Source of the DNA: Arachis hypogaea
Taxonomy: Eukaryota; Streptophyta; Magnoliopsida; Fabales; Fabaceae
DNA: 64,000 nucleotides
NCBI RefSeq assembly: GCF_003086295.3
Contig: NC_092038.1
Location: forward strand, 103,633,837 to 103,697,836
Direction of reading: 5' to 3'
In this document: one piece after another, positions 32,422-43,221 of the stretch
How the letters are laid out: each line of letters starts with the position of its first letter
How positions within the stretch are numbered: the first letter of the stretch is position 1
Made by a program: the position numbers and the translations under genes
The notes under the pieces: generated by a model
What the model saw: the letters and a program-made list of their open reading frames with translations, nothing else
Told to the model about the DNA's origin: nothing
Databases searched by the model: none

Positions 32422-34200
32422 TCATGGTGGCTTATGTTTGTACTCATCCTTGAATCTCCAAGGATCCATGCTCCTCAATTGGTTGACAGAATTTCCAACC
32501 ATTTTTATTAAGTTTGGGCAGATTTCTACCCAAAATACGAGTCCCCATATTTGATCTTCACGTATCGAACCGGGATCCCATATCTTATTTTCGCATCCAT
32601 CCGTTAGTTGAGTTCCATGATTTTGCCGGATGGGTAGTTGACATGAATGTAGTGGATACACGGAATTCTCTTTACTCCGACAATGCTTCCTCCTAGATCC
32701 ATACAAGGTGATCCTTGTCCCAATATCATCCCCATACCTTGAGGTCTTGACCTTAATGAGCTTAACATCTACTTTCCAACCACTACACAACTCATTCTTA
32801 CTTTTAATTCCACAAAGAGTTCTAAGTTGACCATCATTTTCAATCAAACCATATTCAAGTGAGAAATTAAAGCTTAGAGATAGAGATTTTACCCACTTAA
32901 ATGTTGTGTTTGATGGTAGCTTGGGAAGGAAGATTTCCCCACACTTAGACGATGCACGATCTACCTCTTTGTGCTCCTCTTTGATTGTTTCCACCTCTTC
33001 ACAAGCTTCTTCAAGTTTAACCTTTTCCCTTTTGTCACATGGTGTGGTGTTGACATATTGTGTCATGGGAGGTGATTCAACTTTAGATAGGAATTCATCG
33101 ATGAATGAATTCATCTCTTGATCAACCTCGTCGTATTCTTCAATTTCAATGTACACCATGTCATTTTTGTTTTCCGCGGGAGGTTGTACACACTCTTCCA
33201 TAGCTCCAACTTCATGTCCAATGGGAGAGGATTCGATTGTAGATAGGAATTCGTCCATGATTGAATCCATGTCTTGATAAGCTTCTTCCAAGTCTTCAGT
33301 GATGGTATGCTTTGGAGGTTGCGCACCCTCCTCAACATCAATTTCAAGCTTCTTGGAAAAATGCTCCATGACGCTACATTCCCATGGACTTTCAACATCT
33401 CCTAGGTCTTCAACCACTTCTTCCTTTTCTTCAATGATCATAGGCTCCTCCAATTGTTCCAACACAAAATAGCATCCTCCATCCCCCACCGAATCTCCCA
33501 ATTTCTCCTTCATGCTTTGTTCTTCTTTTGACTTTTCACATGGGATCGTGGGAGTACCTTGAGCATTCAAACATTGGTAGGCTAAGGTGGACACTACCTT
33601 GGTCAAGTTAGTAACAAACTCAAGTGTATCCCGCTTCATGGCTTCTTGTCCTTGAAGTAACAAAGTGAGAGGGTCATCTATTGGGGCTTGGGGTGGATAG
33701 GAAGGTTCATTATTTTGGAGAGAGGGTTCATAATAGGAAGGTGGTTCCTCTTGGTAGGGTTGTGGAGATTGTGTATATTGAGGTGGTTCTTTGTAGTAAT
33801 CTAGATAGGGTTGTGGTGGTTCTAAAGGTTCTTGCTCAAAATGGTCGTAAAAATACGGTATGGATGGTTGGTCATATGATGGATATGGATCATAGGAAGG
33901 TGCTTGGTATGGAGAGGCTTGTGAGAATGGTTGCGGCTCATGTTGAGGATACGATTCATAGGCATATGGTGGTGGTTCTTGAAAATCACAAGGAGATTCA
34001 CCATAGCCATTTAATTGATGCGCACCATAGGATGGCTCTTCTTCATAGTGCATTGGTGGAGGTTGTTGCCATGAGGATTGATCATATGCATATGGCTCCT
34101 CCCACCTTTGATTATTCCATCCTTGATATGCATCCTCATTGAGGCTCCCATTACCTACAACACAATTAGAACCAAGCTCATAGCCAAAGTGAGAATTCAT
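32422..34200 (-). CDS. Element C ORF1, Tyr/Pro/Gln-rich protein of unknown function
   Basis: An intact 592-codon ORF starting about 100 bases after the primer site, the usual gag position, but with no gag motif or zinc knuckle that I recognise. Residues 1-180 are low-complexity, rich in Tyr, Pro, Gln and Ser with repeats such as PPYAYESYPQHEPQPF, and look disordered and prion-like. Residues 185-215 could form a helix (LLLQGQEAMKRDTLEFV). Residues 230-420 are very acidic, with a repeated MDSIMDEFLSTIESSP / MNSFIDEFLSKVESPP motif. The C-terminal 170 residues are basic and Trp-rich: GQLRTLCGIKSKNELC, TLYGSR, DGCENKIWDP, IWGLVFW, and the final WRFKDEYKHKPP. That C-terminal part is conserved in element D (57106-57543), which argues that it is a real domain. 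It might be a structural protein or packaging factor; this is speculation. Confidence 0.8.
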   Translation of the reverse strand: MNSHFGYELGSNCVVGNGSLNEDAYQGWNNQRWEEPYAYDQSSWQQPPPMHYEEEPSYGAHQLNGYGESPCDFQEPPPYAYESYPQHEPQPFSQASPYQAPSYDPYPSYDQPSIPYFYDHFEQEPLEPPQPYLDYYKEPPQYTQSPQPYQEEPPSYYEPSLQNNEPSYPPQAPIDDPLTLLLQGQEAMKRDTLEFVTNLTKVVSTLAYQCLNAQGTPTIPCEKSKEEQSMKEKLGDSVGDGGCYFVLEQLEEPMIIEEKEEVVEDLGDVESPWECSVMEHFSKKLEIDVEEGAQPPKHTITEDLEEAYQDMDSIMDEFLSTIESSPIGHEVGAMEECVQPPAENKNDMVYIEIEEYDEVDQEMNSFIDEFLSKVESPPMTQYVNTTPCDKREKVKLEEACEEVETIKEEHKEVDRASSKCGEIFLPKLPSNTTFKWVKSLSLSFNFSLEYGLIENDGQLRTLCGIKSKNELCSGWKVDVKLIKVKTSRYGDDIGTRITLYGSRRKHCRSKENSVYPLHSCQLPIRQNHGTQLTDGCENKIWDPGSIREDQIWGLVFWVEICPNLIKMVGNSVNQLRSMDPWRFKDEYKHKPP

Positions 34201-34303
34201 GGTGGAAAGGGAAAATAAAATTCTACACTAGCGAATAAAGCAAAAAGCAAGATATTTACACTATTCACATATGTACAATAACCAATAACATAACACCATT
34301 GCA

Positions 34304-34323
34304 AATCCCCGGCAACGGCGCCA
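34304..34323 (-). other. Primer-binding site of element C (tRNA-Asp type)
   Basis: In element sense TGGCGCCGTTGCCGGGG lies three bases inside the 5' LTR. It matches the Athila primer sites in this window, which fits dependence on an Athila-type helper. Confidence 0.92.
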
Positions 34324-34326
34324 TTT

Positions 34327-35819
34327 TGACGATTGGATTTTTGACGGTTTAGAATTTCTCAAATAAAATCTCGTCGAAGTATAGTTTCTAAACCAAGCAA
34401 TAATCCTTTCATACAAAAATTTGTTTGTCACAAGTACAAACCCCTAAAATTAATAACCGAAGTATTTAAACTTCGGGTCGTTCTCCCTAGGATTTACAAT
34501 AAAGTGTCTTGTTATTGGTTGTGAGTTATTTTGGGGTTTTTGAGATTATAGACAAGAATTATAAATGGCAAGGGAAATAACCTAACAACTAATAAAGCTC
34601 TTGGCAAGATATGAGAACTAGAAGTCCTATCCTAGATATCCTCCTCAATTGTGATAACAAATCATCCATTGCTCCCACTTAGTTAACCTCTAGCCATGGA
34701 GGAAAGTCAAGTGGATGAATCAATTTGATTCCTCAAGTTCTAATCAACTCCTAAAGGAAAGACTAGCTTTAGAGGTATTCAAATCAATTAGTAACTTCTA
34801 ATTATCAATCAACAAAAGGATTAGATAACTCAAGAGTCACTAATTACTCAACCAAAGCCAAGAGGAACAAAAGCTACACTAAAATTCTACCAAGCATTTC
34901 ATCAAACACTTGGAAGGCACACAAGAAAAGCATAGTAAATTGACAACAAGAATGAAATCTAACAACAATTATTGCTAAGAATTAACAACAACAATCAAGG
35001 AAATCACAATTATCATGAATTACCTCAAATTGCATTATTGAAAGGAAATAGAAGAACAACAATCTATCTAGAACAAAATGAAGAATTACAATTAAAGAAA
35101 CACATAACTAGAAAGAGAGAGATGAGAGGATTAAGAATTGATAAAGGAAAATTGAATCAAAGCATCAATTAAATCTAGATCTAAGAAGAGAGATTAACCT
35201 AAACCTAACCCTAATTCTAATTCTAGAGAGAAGTGAGAGCTTCTCTCTCTAGAAAACTAAACCAAAACTAATCCTAATGAGTAAGTGTGTGTCTAATTGA
35301 ACATGTGTTAGTGTATTGTCAATCCCCTTCAATCCTTGGCTTTTAAGTGCATTTTGGCGCCAAAGTTGGTTGCTGAAACCTTCCCAAAATCGCCAGGCAC
35401 GTGCTACATAAATGAAGTCATGTGCCAACATCGGCGCGTGCGCGCATGGTACGCGTGCGCGTCGATGGCCTGTTTGCAATGTGCGCGCGAGCGCCTTGTG
35501 CGCGTACGCGTGCATGGCCTGGATCAGATCTTTGGCTTTTTGTGCTTCTCTCCACTTGCATGCTTCCTTCCTTGCTTCCTTTGATCCTTGTCTAGCCTAT
35601 TTCAACCTGAGATTACTAGCAAACACATCAAGGCATCTTATGGAATCAAAGAGAAATTAGAATTCATCAAAATAAGGCTTAAAAAGCATGTTTTTTACAC
35701 TTAAGCACAAATATGGGAGAGATAACAAAACCATGCTAATTTATAGGCTAAATGTGACAAAAGGTTATCAAAATACTCTAAATTCAATACAAGATAAACC
35801 CTCAAATTGGGGTTTGTCA
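34327..35819 (-). repeat. 5' LTR of element C
   Basis: 1493 bp, the partner of 25423-26915. U5 hairpin at 34457-34476; CpG palindromic tract at 35433-35510 in U3. I could not pick a clear TATA box. Confidence 0.96.
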
Positions 35820-35824
35820 CAGCA
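35820..35824. repeat. Target site duplication CAGCA, right copy
   Basis: Perfect copy of 25418-25422. Element B resumes here. Confidence 0.95.
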
Positions 35825-36426
35825 CCAATTATCTCTGCACCAAACTGGACATTACCATTTGAATTGATGTGTGATGCCAGTGACCATGCCATTGGTGCAG
35901 TGTTGGGACAAAGGCATGACAAGCTTCTGCACGTCATTTATTATGCTAGCCGTGTTCTAAATGATGCACAGAAGAATTATACAACCACAGAAAAAGAGCT
36001 ACTTGCAGTGGTTTACGTCATTGACAAATTCAGATCCTATTTAGTAGGATCAAAAGTGATTGTGTACAATGATCATGCTACTCTTAAATATCTACTCACA
36101 AAGCAGGATTCAAAACCCAGACTCATCAGATGGGTGTTGCTTCTGCAAGAGCTTGATATAGAAATAAGAGACAGAAAAGGGACAGAGAATCAAGTAGCAG
36201 ACCACCTGTCCCGAATAGAACCAGTAGAAGGGGCGTCCCTCCCTCTCACTGAGATCTCTGAAACTTTTCCGGATGAGCAACTCTTTGCCATCCAGGAAGT
36301 GCCATGGTTTGCAGACATTGCAAACTACAAGGCAGTGAGATTCATACCCAAAGAGTACAGTAGGGTGCAATCAAAGAAATTAATCACAGATGCAAAGTAC
36401 TATCTATGGGATGAACCATATCTCTT
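35820..36426 (+). pseudogene. Element B RNase H and start of integrase, truncated
   Basis: Continuation of B pol after [47 protein letters not shown] and the RNase H-integrase linker KSKK-like region ending in [12 protein letters not shown]. The key acidic residues remain, though the usual TDHA motif has become NDHA. The sequence stops matching after CCATATCTCTT at 36426, before the integrase zinc finger. From there the frame runs a few codons into unrelated sequence. Non-functional. Confidence 0.9.
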
Positions 36427-36448
36427 GTTGACGGCATGAGTCTCTAAA
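36427..36448. other. Filler DNA at the B / foreign LTR junction
   Basis: The stretch TTGACGGCATGAGTCTCTAA matches an internal part of the Athila LTR (20475-20494), although neither flank is adjacent to that part of an LTR. It looks like templated filler from end joining. Confidence 0.75.
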
Positions 36449-38209
36449 TTTATACGCTTTTTGGCATTGTTTTTAGGTAGTTTTTAGTAAGTTCAAGCTA
36501 CTTTTAGGGATGTTTTCATTAGTTTTTATGTTAAATTCACATTTCTGGACTTTACTATGAGTTTGTGTGTTTTTTTGTGATTTCAGGTAAATTCTGGCTG
36601 AAATTGAGGGACTTGAGCAAAACTCTGAAAAAGGCTGACTAAAGGACTGCTGATGCTGTTGGAATCTGACCTCCCTGCACTCGAAATAGATTTTCTGGAG
36701 CTGCAAAACTCCAATTGGCGCGCTCTCAACGGCGTTGGAAAGTAGACATCCAGAGCTTTCCAGCAATATATAATAGTCCATACTTTATTCGGAGATTGAC
36801 GACGTAACTTGGCGTTGAACGCCAAGTACATGATGCTGTCTGGAGTTAAACGCCAGAAAAACGCCATGATCCGGAGTTGAACGCCCAAAACACGTCATAA
36901 CTCGGAGTTCAACTCCAAGAGGAGCCTCAGCTCGTGGATTGATCAAGCTCAGCCCAAACATACACCAAGTGGGCCCCGGAAGTGGATTTATGCATCAATT
37001 ACTTACTCATGTAAACCCTAGGAGCTAGTTTATTATAAATAGAACATTTAACTATTGTATTAGAGTCTTTTTGGATCATTCGGTCTTGTGACCATATGGG
37101 GGCTGGCCATTCGGCCATGCCTGAACCTTTTTACTTATGTATTTTCAACGGTGGAGTTTCTGCACACCATAGATTAAGGGTGTGGAGCTCTGCAGTACCT
37201 CAAGTATTAATGCAATTCTATTCTCTTTTATTCAAATCTTTCTTATTCTTATTCCAAGATATTCATTCGTACCCAAGAACATGATGAATGTGATGATTAA
37301 GTGACGCTCATTATCATTCTCACTTATGAACGCACGTGATTGACAACCACTTCCGTTCTACATGCAACAGAGCTTGAATGTGTATCTCTTAGATTCCCCA
37401 ACAGAATCTTCGTGGTATAAGCTAGATAGATGGCGGCATTTATGAGGATCCGGAAAGTCTCACCTTGTCTGTGGTATTCCGAGTAGGATCCTGGGAATCC
37501 GAAAAGTCTAACCTTATCTGTGGTATTCCGAGTAGGATTCCGGTAATGAATGACTGTGACGTGCTTCAAACTTGCAAGTGCTGGGCGTTAGTGACAGACG
37601 CAAAAGAATCAAGGGATTCTATTCTAGTAGGAGCGGGAACCAACCAGTGATTAGCCGTGCTGTGACAGAGCGCGTGAGCGTAGTTTTCACTGCGAGGATG
37701 GGATGTAGCCTTCGGCCAGGTGATGCCTCCAGACGATTAGCCATGCGAGTGACAGCCGCAGAGGATCATTTTCCCGAGAGGATTCAAAGTAGCCATCGTC
37801 GAACGGTGAACCCCTATAAACAGCTTGCCATGGAAAGGAGTAAGAAGGATTGAGTTGAAGCAGTGGGAGAGCAGGCGTTCTTGAGCCATACAGTATCTCC
37901 ATTCGCTTATCTGAAATTCCTACCAATGAATCTGCATAAGTATTCTATCCTTTTTATTATTTCTTCTTTTTACTATTAATTTTCGAAACCATAAACAATT
38001 TTAATCTGCCTAACTGAGATTTACAAGGTGACCATAGCTTGCTTCATGCCAACAATCTCTGTGGGATCGACCCTTACTCACGTAAGGTTTATTACTTGGA
38101 CGACCCAGTACACTTGCTGGTTAGTTGAACGGAGTTGTGTCCACTCGTGCCAATTTCAAATTCCATAAAAATACAACTTAAAGAATAGTGATCACAATTT
38201 CGTCCACCA
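36449..38209 (+). repeat. Lone LTR of a second Athila subfamily, first bases missing
   Basis: Begins at TTTATACGC, about 14 bases inside the expected TGATGAGCGGATAA start (compare 55480), and ends CGTCCACCA. At 1761 bp it is longer than the A/B/E LTRs and clearly diverged. It keeps U3 palindromes (about 36810-36918), a good TATAAATAG box (37034-37042) and the CCTTAC-TCAC-GTAAGG U5 hairpin at 38072-38087. No internal region of its own follows. Confidence 0.88.
37034..37042 (+). promoter_or_regulatory. TATA box of the second-subfamily LTR
   Basis: TATAAATAG in a T/A-rich context, about 120 bases after the last U3 palindrome. Position matches 20408 in the other subfamily. Confidence 0.6.
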
Positions 38210-38949
38210 AAATATTATTACTTCCTTAGGCCTGGATTTTATTTCCTTGGGCCCTCCTATCTATTGATGCTCAAAACCTTGGATCCTTTTTACCCTTGCC
38301 TTTTGGTTTTAAGGGCTCGTGGCTTTTTCTATTGCTCCCTTTTTTTTTATTTTGAATTTTATGATGAAAGAGAAAAACACACAAAAGGCACAAGACTCAA
38401 AATTTTTAGATCTAATGCTCCTTATTTTCGAAAATTTTTGGAGGGAAAACACCAAGGAACACCAAACTTAAAAATTTTAAGATCAAGACACAAGAAGAAC
38501 TCAAGAACACCTTGAACAAAAGGAAGAACACCAAACTTAAAATTTTAGAAAACTTTAATAAAATTTTCGAAAATTATAAAAAAGATTAACAAGAAAACAC
38601 CAAACTTAAAGTTTGGCACAAGATTAAATCCAAGAAAAATTATTTTTGAAAAAGGTTCCAAAGGGGATAACCAATTATCAAGAACAACTTGAAGATCAAG
38701 GAAGAACCAAGAACACTAACACGAGGTTTTTAGAGAAAATATAAAATATGCAATTAACACCAAACTTAGAATAAGACACTAAACTCACGAAAAATAATTA
38801 ATTAAGAAAAATAATATTTTTGAAAAGAAACTATCCTATCAAAATTTGATGACTCTATAACAACAAAAATAATTTATTCCTAATCTAAGAAATAAAATAA
38901 GCCTTCAATTGTTCAAACTCAACAATCCCCGGCAACGGCGCCAAAAACT
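38210..38949 (-). mobile_element. Element X: internally deleted Athila copy sharing an LTR with E
   Basis: In element sense: primer site (38943-38924), leader to about 38350, then a jump at a T/A run directly into 3' noncoding sequence (38345-38225, matching the reverse of 41023-41150). All of gag, pol and the third ORF are absent. It lies downstream of the LTR 38950-40494 just as B lies downstream of the LTR 19801-21335. The 3' end abuts the lone LTR. Confidence 0.85.
38924..38943 (-). other. Primer-binding site of element X
   Basis: In element sense TGGCGCCGTTGCCGGGG, six bases inside the LTR end at 38950. tRNA-Asp type, as in B and E. Confidence 0.9.
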
Positions 38950-40494
38950 TGGTGCACGAATTTGTAATTCGCACAACTAACCAGCAAGTGCACTGGGTCG
39001 TCCAAGTAATACCTTACGTGAGTAAGGGTCGATCCCACGGAGATTATTGGTTTGAAGCAATCGATGTTTATTTTATTAATCTTAGTCAAGAGGCCACTAA
39101 GGTTATTTGGAATTAATTGTAAGAAGTCAAAGTATTTAAAATTGTAAGAAAAATAAGAGAAAATCCAATTGTTACTTGTTGTGCAGTAATGGGAAATATG
39201 TTGGAGTTTTGGAGATGCTTTGTCCTCTGACTTCAACTCTTCCTTGAAATCCTTCAACACACGCAAGGCTCCTTCCATGGCAAGCTCTATGTAGGGTGTC
39301 ACCATTGTCAGTGGCTACTTCCCATCCTCTCAATGAAAACGTTCCTATGCTCTGTCACAGCACGGCTAATCATCTGTCGGTTCTCAATCAGGTTGGAGTA
39401 GAATCCATTGATTCTTTTGCGTCTGTCACTAACGCCCAGCCTTCAGGAGTTTGAAGCTCGTCACAGTCATTCAATCCCAGAATCCTACTCGGAATACCAC
39501 AGACAAGGTTTAGACTTTCCGGATTCTCATGAATGCCGCCATCAATCCGGCTTATACCACGAAGATTCTGATTAAGGAATCTAAGAGATATTCATTCAAT
39601 CTGATGTAGAATGGAGGTGGTTGTCAGACACACGTTCATGGATTGAGGAAGGTGATGAGTGTCACGGATCATCACCTTCTCCATAATTAAGCGCAAATGA
39701 ACATCTTAGATAAGAACAAGCGTGTTTGAATGGAGAACAAAGGAATTGTATTAAATCATCGAGACGCTGCAGAGCTCCTCACCCCCAACAATGGGGTTTA
39801 GAGACTCATGCCGTCAAAAAGTATGTAATTCAGATCTGAAAATGTCATGAGGTACAAGATAGGTCTCTAAAAGTTGTTTAAATAGTAAACTAGTAACCTA
39901 GGTTTACAGAATATGAGTAAACTAAGATAATTGGTGCAGAAATCCACTTCTGGGGCCCACTTGGTGTGTGCTGGGGCTGAGACTAAAGCTATCTACGTGC
40001 TGAGGCTTTTCTTGGAGTTGAACTCCAAGTTACAACGTGTTTTGGGCGTTCAACTCCGGATCATGACGTTTTTCTGGCGTTTAACTCCAGACAACAGCAT
40101 GTACTTGGCGTTCAACGCCAAGTTACAACGTCTATCTTCGCGCAAAGTATGGACTATTATATATTGCTGGAAAGCCCTGGATGTCTACTTTCCAACGCCG
40201 TTGAGAACGCGCCAATTAGACTCCTGTAGCTCCAAAAAATCCATTTCGAGTGCAGGGAGGTCAGGATCCAACAGCATCAGCAGTCGTTTTTCAGCCTAAC
40301 TCAGATTTTTGCTCAGCTTCCTCAATTTCAGCCAGAAAATACCTAAAATCACAGAAAAACCCAAAAACTCATAGTAGAGTCCAGAAATATGATTTTTGCC
40401 TAAAAACTAATATTATTCTACTAAAAACTAATTAAAACATGCTAAAATCTACATGAAATTACCCCCAAAAAGTGTATAAAATATCCGCTCATCA
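38950..40494 (-). repeat. 3' LTR of element E, also 5' LTR of X
   Basis: 1545 bp. Both TG and CA ends are intact in element sense (TGATGAGCGG to GTGCACCA). U3 palindromes at about 40012-40130. Confidence 0.95.
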
Positions 40495-40532
40495 CAACAC
40501 CAAACTTAAACTGTTGCTTGTCCTCAAGCAAC
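40495..40532 (-). other. AGGA hairpin and priming region of E
   Basis: In element sense GTTGCTTG-AGGA-CAAGCAAC (40532-40513), then AGTTTAAGTTTGGTGTTG to the LTR. Same as A and F. Confidence 0.8.
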
Positions 40533-41579
40533 TAGATAAATAAAATAGGTTTTAACAGAAATTAAGAAGTAATAATATTTTAGAGTTTTAAATGAAGCTC
40601 AGATTCTTATTAGATGAGCGGGGCTTGTAGCTTTTTATTTCTGAACAGTTTTGGCATCTCCCTCTATCCTTTGAATTTCAGAATAATTGGCATCCATAGG
40701 AACTCAGAATTCAGATAGTATTATTGATTCTCCTAGTGTATTATGTTGATTCTTGAACACAGTTATTTTATGAGTCTTGGCCGTGGCCCTAAGCACTTTG
40801 TTTTCCAGTATTACCACCGGATACATAAATGCCACAGACACATGACTAGGTGAACCTTGTTCAGATTGTGACTTAGCTTTGCTAAAGTCCCCAGTCAGAG
40901 GTGTCCAGAGCTCTTTAGCACACTCTGTTTGCCTTGGATCACGACTTTAACCACTCAGTCTCAAGTTTGTAACTTGGACCTGCATGCCACAAGCACATGG
41001 TTAGGGACAGCTTGGTTTAGCCGCTTAGGCCTGGATTTTATTTCCTTGGGCCCTCCTATCCATTGATGCTCAAAGCCTTGGATCCTTTTTACCCTTGCCT
41101 TTTGGTTTTAAGGGCTCATGGCTTTTTCTATTGCTCCCTTTTTTTTTGAGACTGCTTTTTCTTGCTTCAAGAATCAATTTCATGATTTTTCAGATCATCA
41201 ATAATATTTTTCGTGTTCCTCATTCTTTCAAGAGCCAATATTCATCAAATTCAAAGTACAAGTTATGCACTGTTCAAGCATTCATTCAGAGAACAAAAAG
41301 TATTGCCACCACACATAATTAATTATAAATTTTTTATTATTAAGAACTCGAAAAATATAGATTACTTCTTTATTCTAAAAAAAATCTACTACTTTATTCA
41401 TGCCTGATGATGATGAGAAAAATAAATTATAGCTTAATTGGAAATAAAATCAAAATAGACATACTAATTACTACTAAATATCTCCTAAGGTGAATTTCTA
41501 TAATAATAACGCTATCACTAAGTTAAAGCAGAAAAATTGGAACTCAGCAACCTGTTTGTTTTGAGGAGTAGATGTTCCT
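40533..41579 (-). other. 3' noncoding region of element E
   Basis: No credible ORF. Matches 18715-19762 of A in reverse. Confidence 0.75.
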
Positions 41580-42674
41580 CTAATCTGTGGGGTGTTTTTC
41601 AAGGATTAATTTTTGGCGCTTCAGCTCCCTTAGATCACGCCCTTGCTCTTCTTGTTCCTTAAGTAGTTTGCAAAGCATGCTACTTTGATTGTTCTGTTCT
41701 TCCTTTAATTGATCCATAGCTTCTTGCAATTTGGAAATAGAAGCCTCAAGATGTTCCCAATATTCGAATTGAGGCAGTTCTGGGAGGGCTTCTGGTGCTC
41801 TCCTCTTGGTTGAATCATCTTGTTGCTGTTGTCTGACCATTGATATTCCAGTAATTGGCTTTTCAATTAGGATATATTCTGTTATTCCCATCTTTACTCC
41901 AGCATCTTTGCAGAGCATAGAAATTAAGCTTGGATAGGCCAATCTGGCGTCCTTAGAATTCCTGTTTGCTATTTTGTATAGCTCACATGAGATCAGCTGA
42001 TGGACTTCTACTTCTTTTCCCAACATGATGCAGTGAATCATTACTGCTCTTTTAATAGTGACTTCAGAACGGTTGCTGGTGGGCAATATGGAACGCCCTA
42101 TGAAATCTAGCCAACCTCTGGCTACTGGTTTTAGATCTTCCCTTTTGAGTTGAACTGGGATGCCAGTCGTGCTGGTGGTCCACTTGGCTCCAGGGATGCA
42201 TATATCCTCCAGAATCTTGTCCAGCCCTTTATTGACCCTCATCATTCTCCTATTAAAGCAGTCTGGGTCATCTTTCAGTTGGGGAAGCTTAAATATCTCC
42301 TTGATCTTGTCAGGATTGGTATGAACGATCTTTCCTCTGACTAAGGTCCGATGGTCAAAGAGAGCAGCTCCAATTATTCTTTGCCTGTCTGTCTGCCATA
42401 GATTAGCATAGAACTCTTGAACCATGTTCCTTCCCACTTTCGTTTCAAGATTGGCCAGAATTTCCCAATTCCTGTTTCGAATTTGCTCTTGGATCTCCGG
42501 ATATTCATCTTCTTTCAGATCAAATCTGACTTCCGGGATCACTGATCTGTGACTCATTATCTTGTAGTAATGGTCTGAATGTTCTTTAGTTAAGAACTTC
42601 CCTTGATTCCAAAGTGGCTTTAGAGTGTTCTCTTTCTTGCCTCTTGGGTTGGGTTGTTTTCCTTTAGGAGCCAT
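41580..42674 (-). CDS. Element E third ORF, intact
   Basis: About 364 codons from MAPKGKQPNPRGKKEN, nearly identical to 17620-18714 in A, with a handful of amino-acid changes (for example DPDCFNRRM instead of DPDSFNRRM). It has the same central plant transposon-type domain and C-terminal coiled coil (KLQEAMDQLKEEQNNQSSML). It is uninterrupted although E gag and pol are broken in several places. An upstream in-frame ATG exists at 42743, but I prefer 42674 for the reason given for A. The AGGA hairpin (42748-42729) lies just upstream. Function unknown. Confidence 0.85.
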   Translation of the reverse strand: MAPKGKQPNPRGKKENTLKPLWNQGKFLTKEHSDHYYKIMSHRSVIPEVRFDLKEDEYPEIQEQIRNRNWEILANLETKVGRNMVQEFYANLWQTDRQRIIGAALFDHRTLVRGKIVHTNPDKIKEIFKLPQLKDDPDCFNRRMMRVNKGLDKILEDICIPGAKWTTSTTGIPVQLKREDLKPVARGWLDFIGRSILPTSNRSEVTIKRAVMIHCIMLGKEVEVHQLISCELYKIANRNSKDARLAYPSLISMLCKDAGVKMGITEYILIEKPITGISMVRQQQQDDSTKRRAPEALPELPQFEYWEHLEASISKLQEAMDQLKEEQNNQSSMLCKLLKEQEEQGRDLRELKRQKLILEKHPTD

Positions 42675-42728
42675 GATCTTTAGTGGGTATGTTTTTGTGA
42701 TCACGGATAAACACACCAAACTTAGAGC

Positions 42729-42748
42729 TTTGCTTGTCCTCAAGCAAA
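42729..42748 (-). other. AGGA hairpin before the third ORF of E
   Basis: In element sense TTTGCTTG-AGGA-CAAGCAAA, followed by GCTCTAAGTTTGGTGTG. Confidence 0.8.
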
Positions 42749-43221
42749 AGAGAAGAAAGAAGAAGGATAGGAGGAGAGCAAGTGGTTGATGGTGATGAGG
42801 AGGGGGGCGCCGAATTCAATAAATAGGGAGGGGTGGGTAATTTTCGAAAATAGGAAAAGATAAGATATAAGATATGATTTGTAAAAGATAGATATGATAA
42901 GAAAAAGATATAGTTTAAAAAAAAAGATTTAACTAGTAATTAAAAGATAGATCTGAATTTTTAATTTTGAAAAAGATTTTAAAAATATAATTGAGTTTTG
43001 AAAACAAACTTAAAAGAGTTGGATTGGATTGGAAGACCATTTGTTTTTATGGATTAAGATATATGTAAAATTTTTTACACATGGATTTTTAGAAATCAGG
43101 GTTTTTAGAAAGCTAATTTGAAATGGGGGATGACAAATTGAAACATGTTTATGTAAGAAATCATGAATTGAAACATAAAAATTTAGAAAAATTAAGATTA
43201 AAAACAAATTTTTACCTCCTC
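42749..43221 (-). other. AT-rich spacer of E
   Basis: No gene. Reverse of 17074-17545 in A, with the same TATTTATT box near 42820-42830. Confidence 0.65.

Larger units (their letters stand above)
25423..35819 (-). mobile_element. Element C: complete, very young non-autonomous LTR retrotransposon nested in B
   Basis: 10,397 bp, transcribed toward lower coordinates: 5' LTR 35819-34327, tRNA-Asp-type primer site 34323-34304, ORF1 34200-32422, hairpin 32372-32355, CpG-rich repeat region, pyrimidine-rich leader, third ORF 30049-28715 with one stop, noncoding tail, polypurine tract, 3' LTR 26915-25423. No protease, RT, RNase H or integrase motif is present in any frame. The LTRs have the same length and I counted three substitutions, so it is the youngest insertion here. 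The primer site equals that of the Athila elements, which are therefore plausible helpers. The relative at 57004-61811 shows this is a family. Confidence 0.93.
19801..36426 (+). mobile_element. Element B: Athila-type copy, 3' end lost, split by element C
   Basis: LTR 19801-21335, primer site 21342, leader, gag-pol from 22162, interruption by C at 25423-35819, then RNase H and the start of integrase to 36426. There the sequence breaks off and joins a filler and a foreign LTR. B therefore lacks most of integrase, the third ORF and its own 3' LTR. Confidence 0.92.

Noticed and set aside
33681..34142. 153-codon frame opposite ORF1 of element C
   Set aside because: It is antisense to the repetitive Tyr/Pro-rich part of ORF1. 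No support as a gene.
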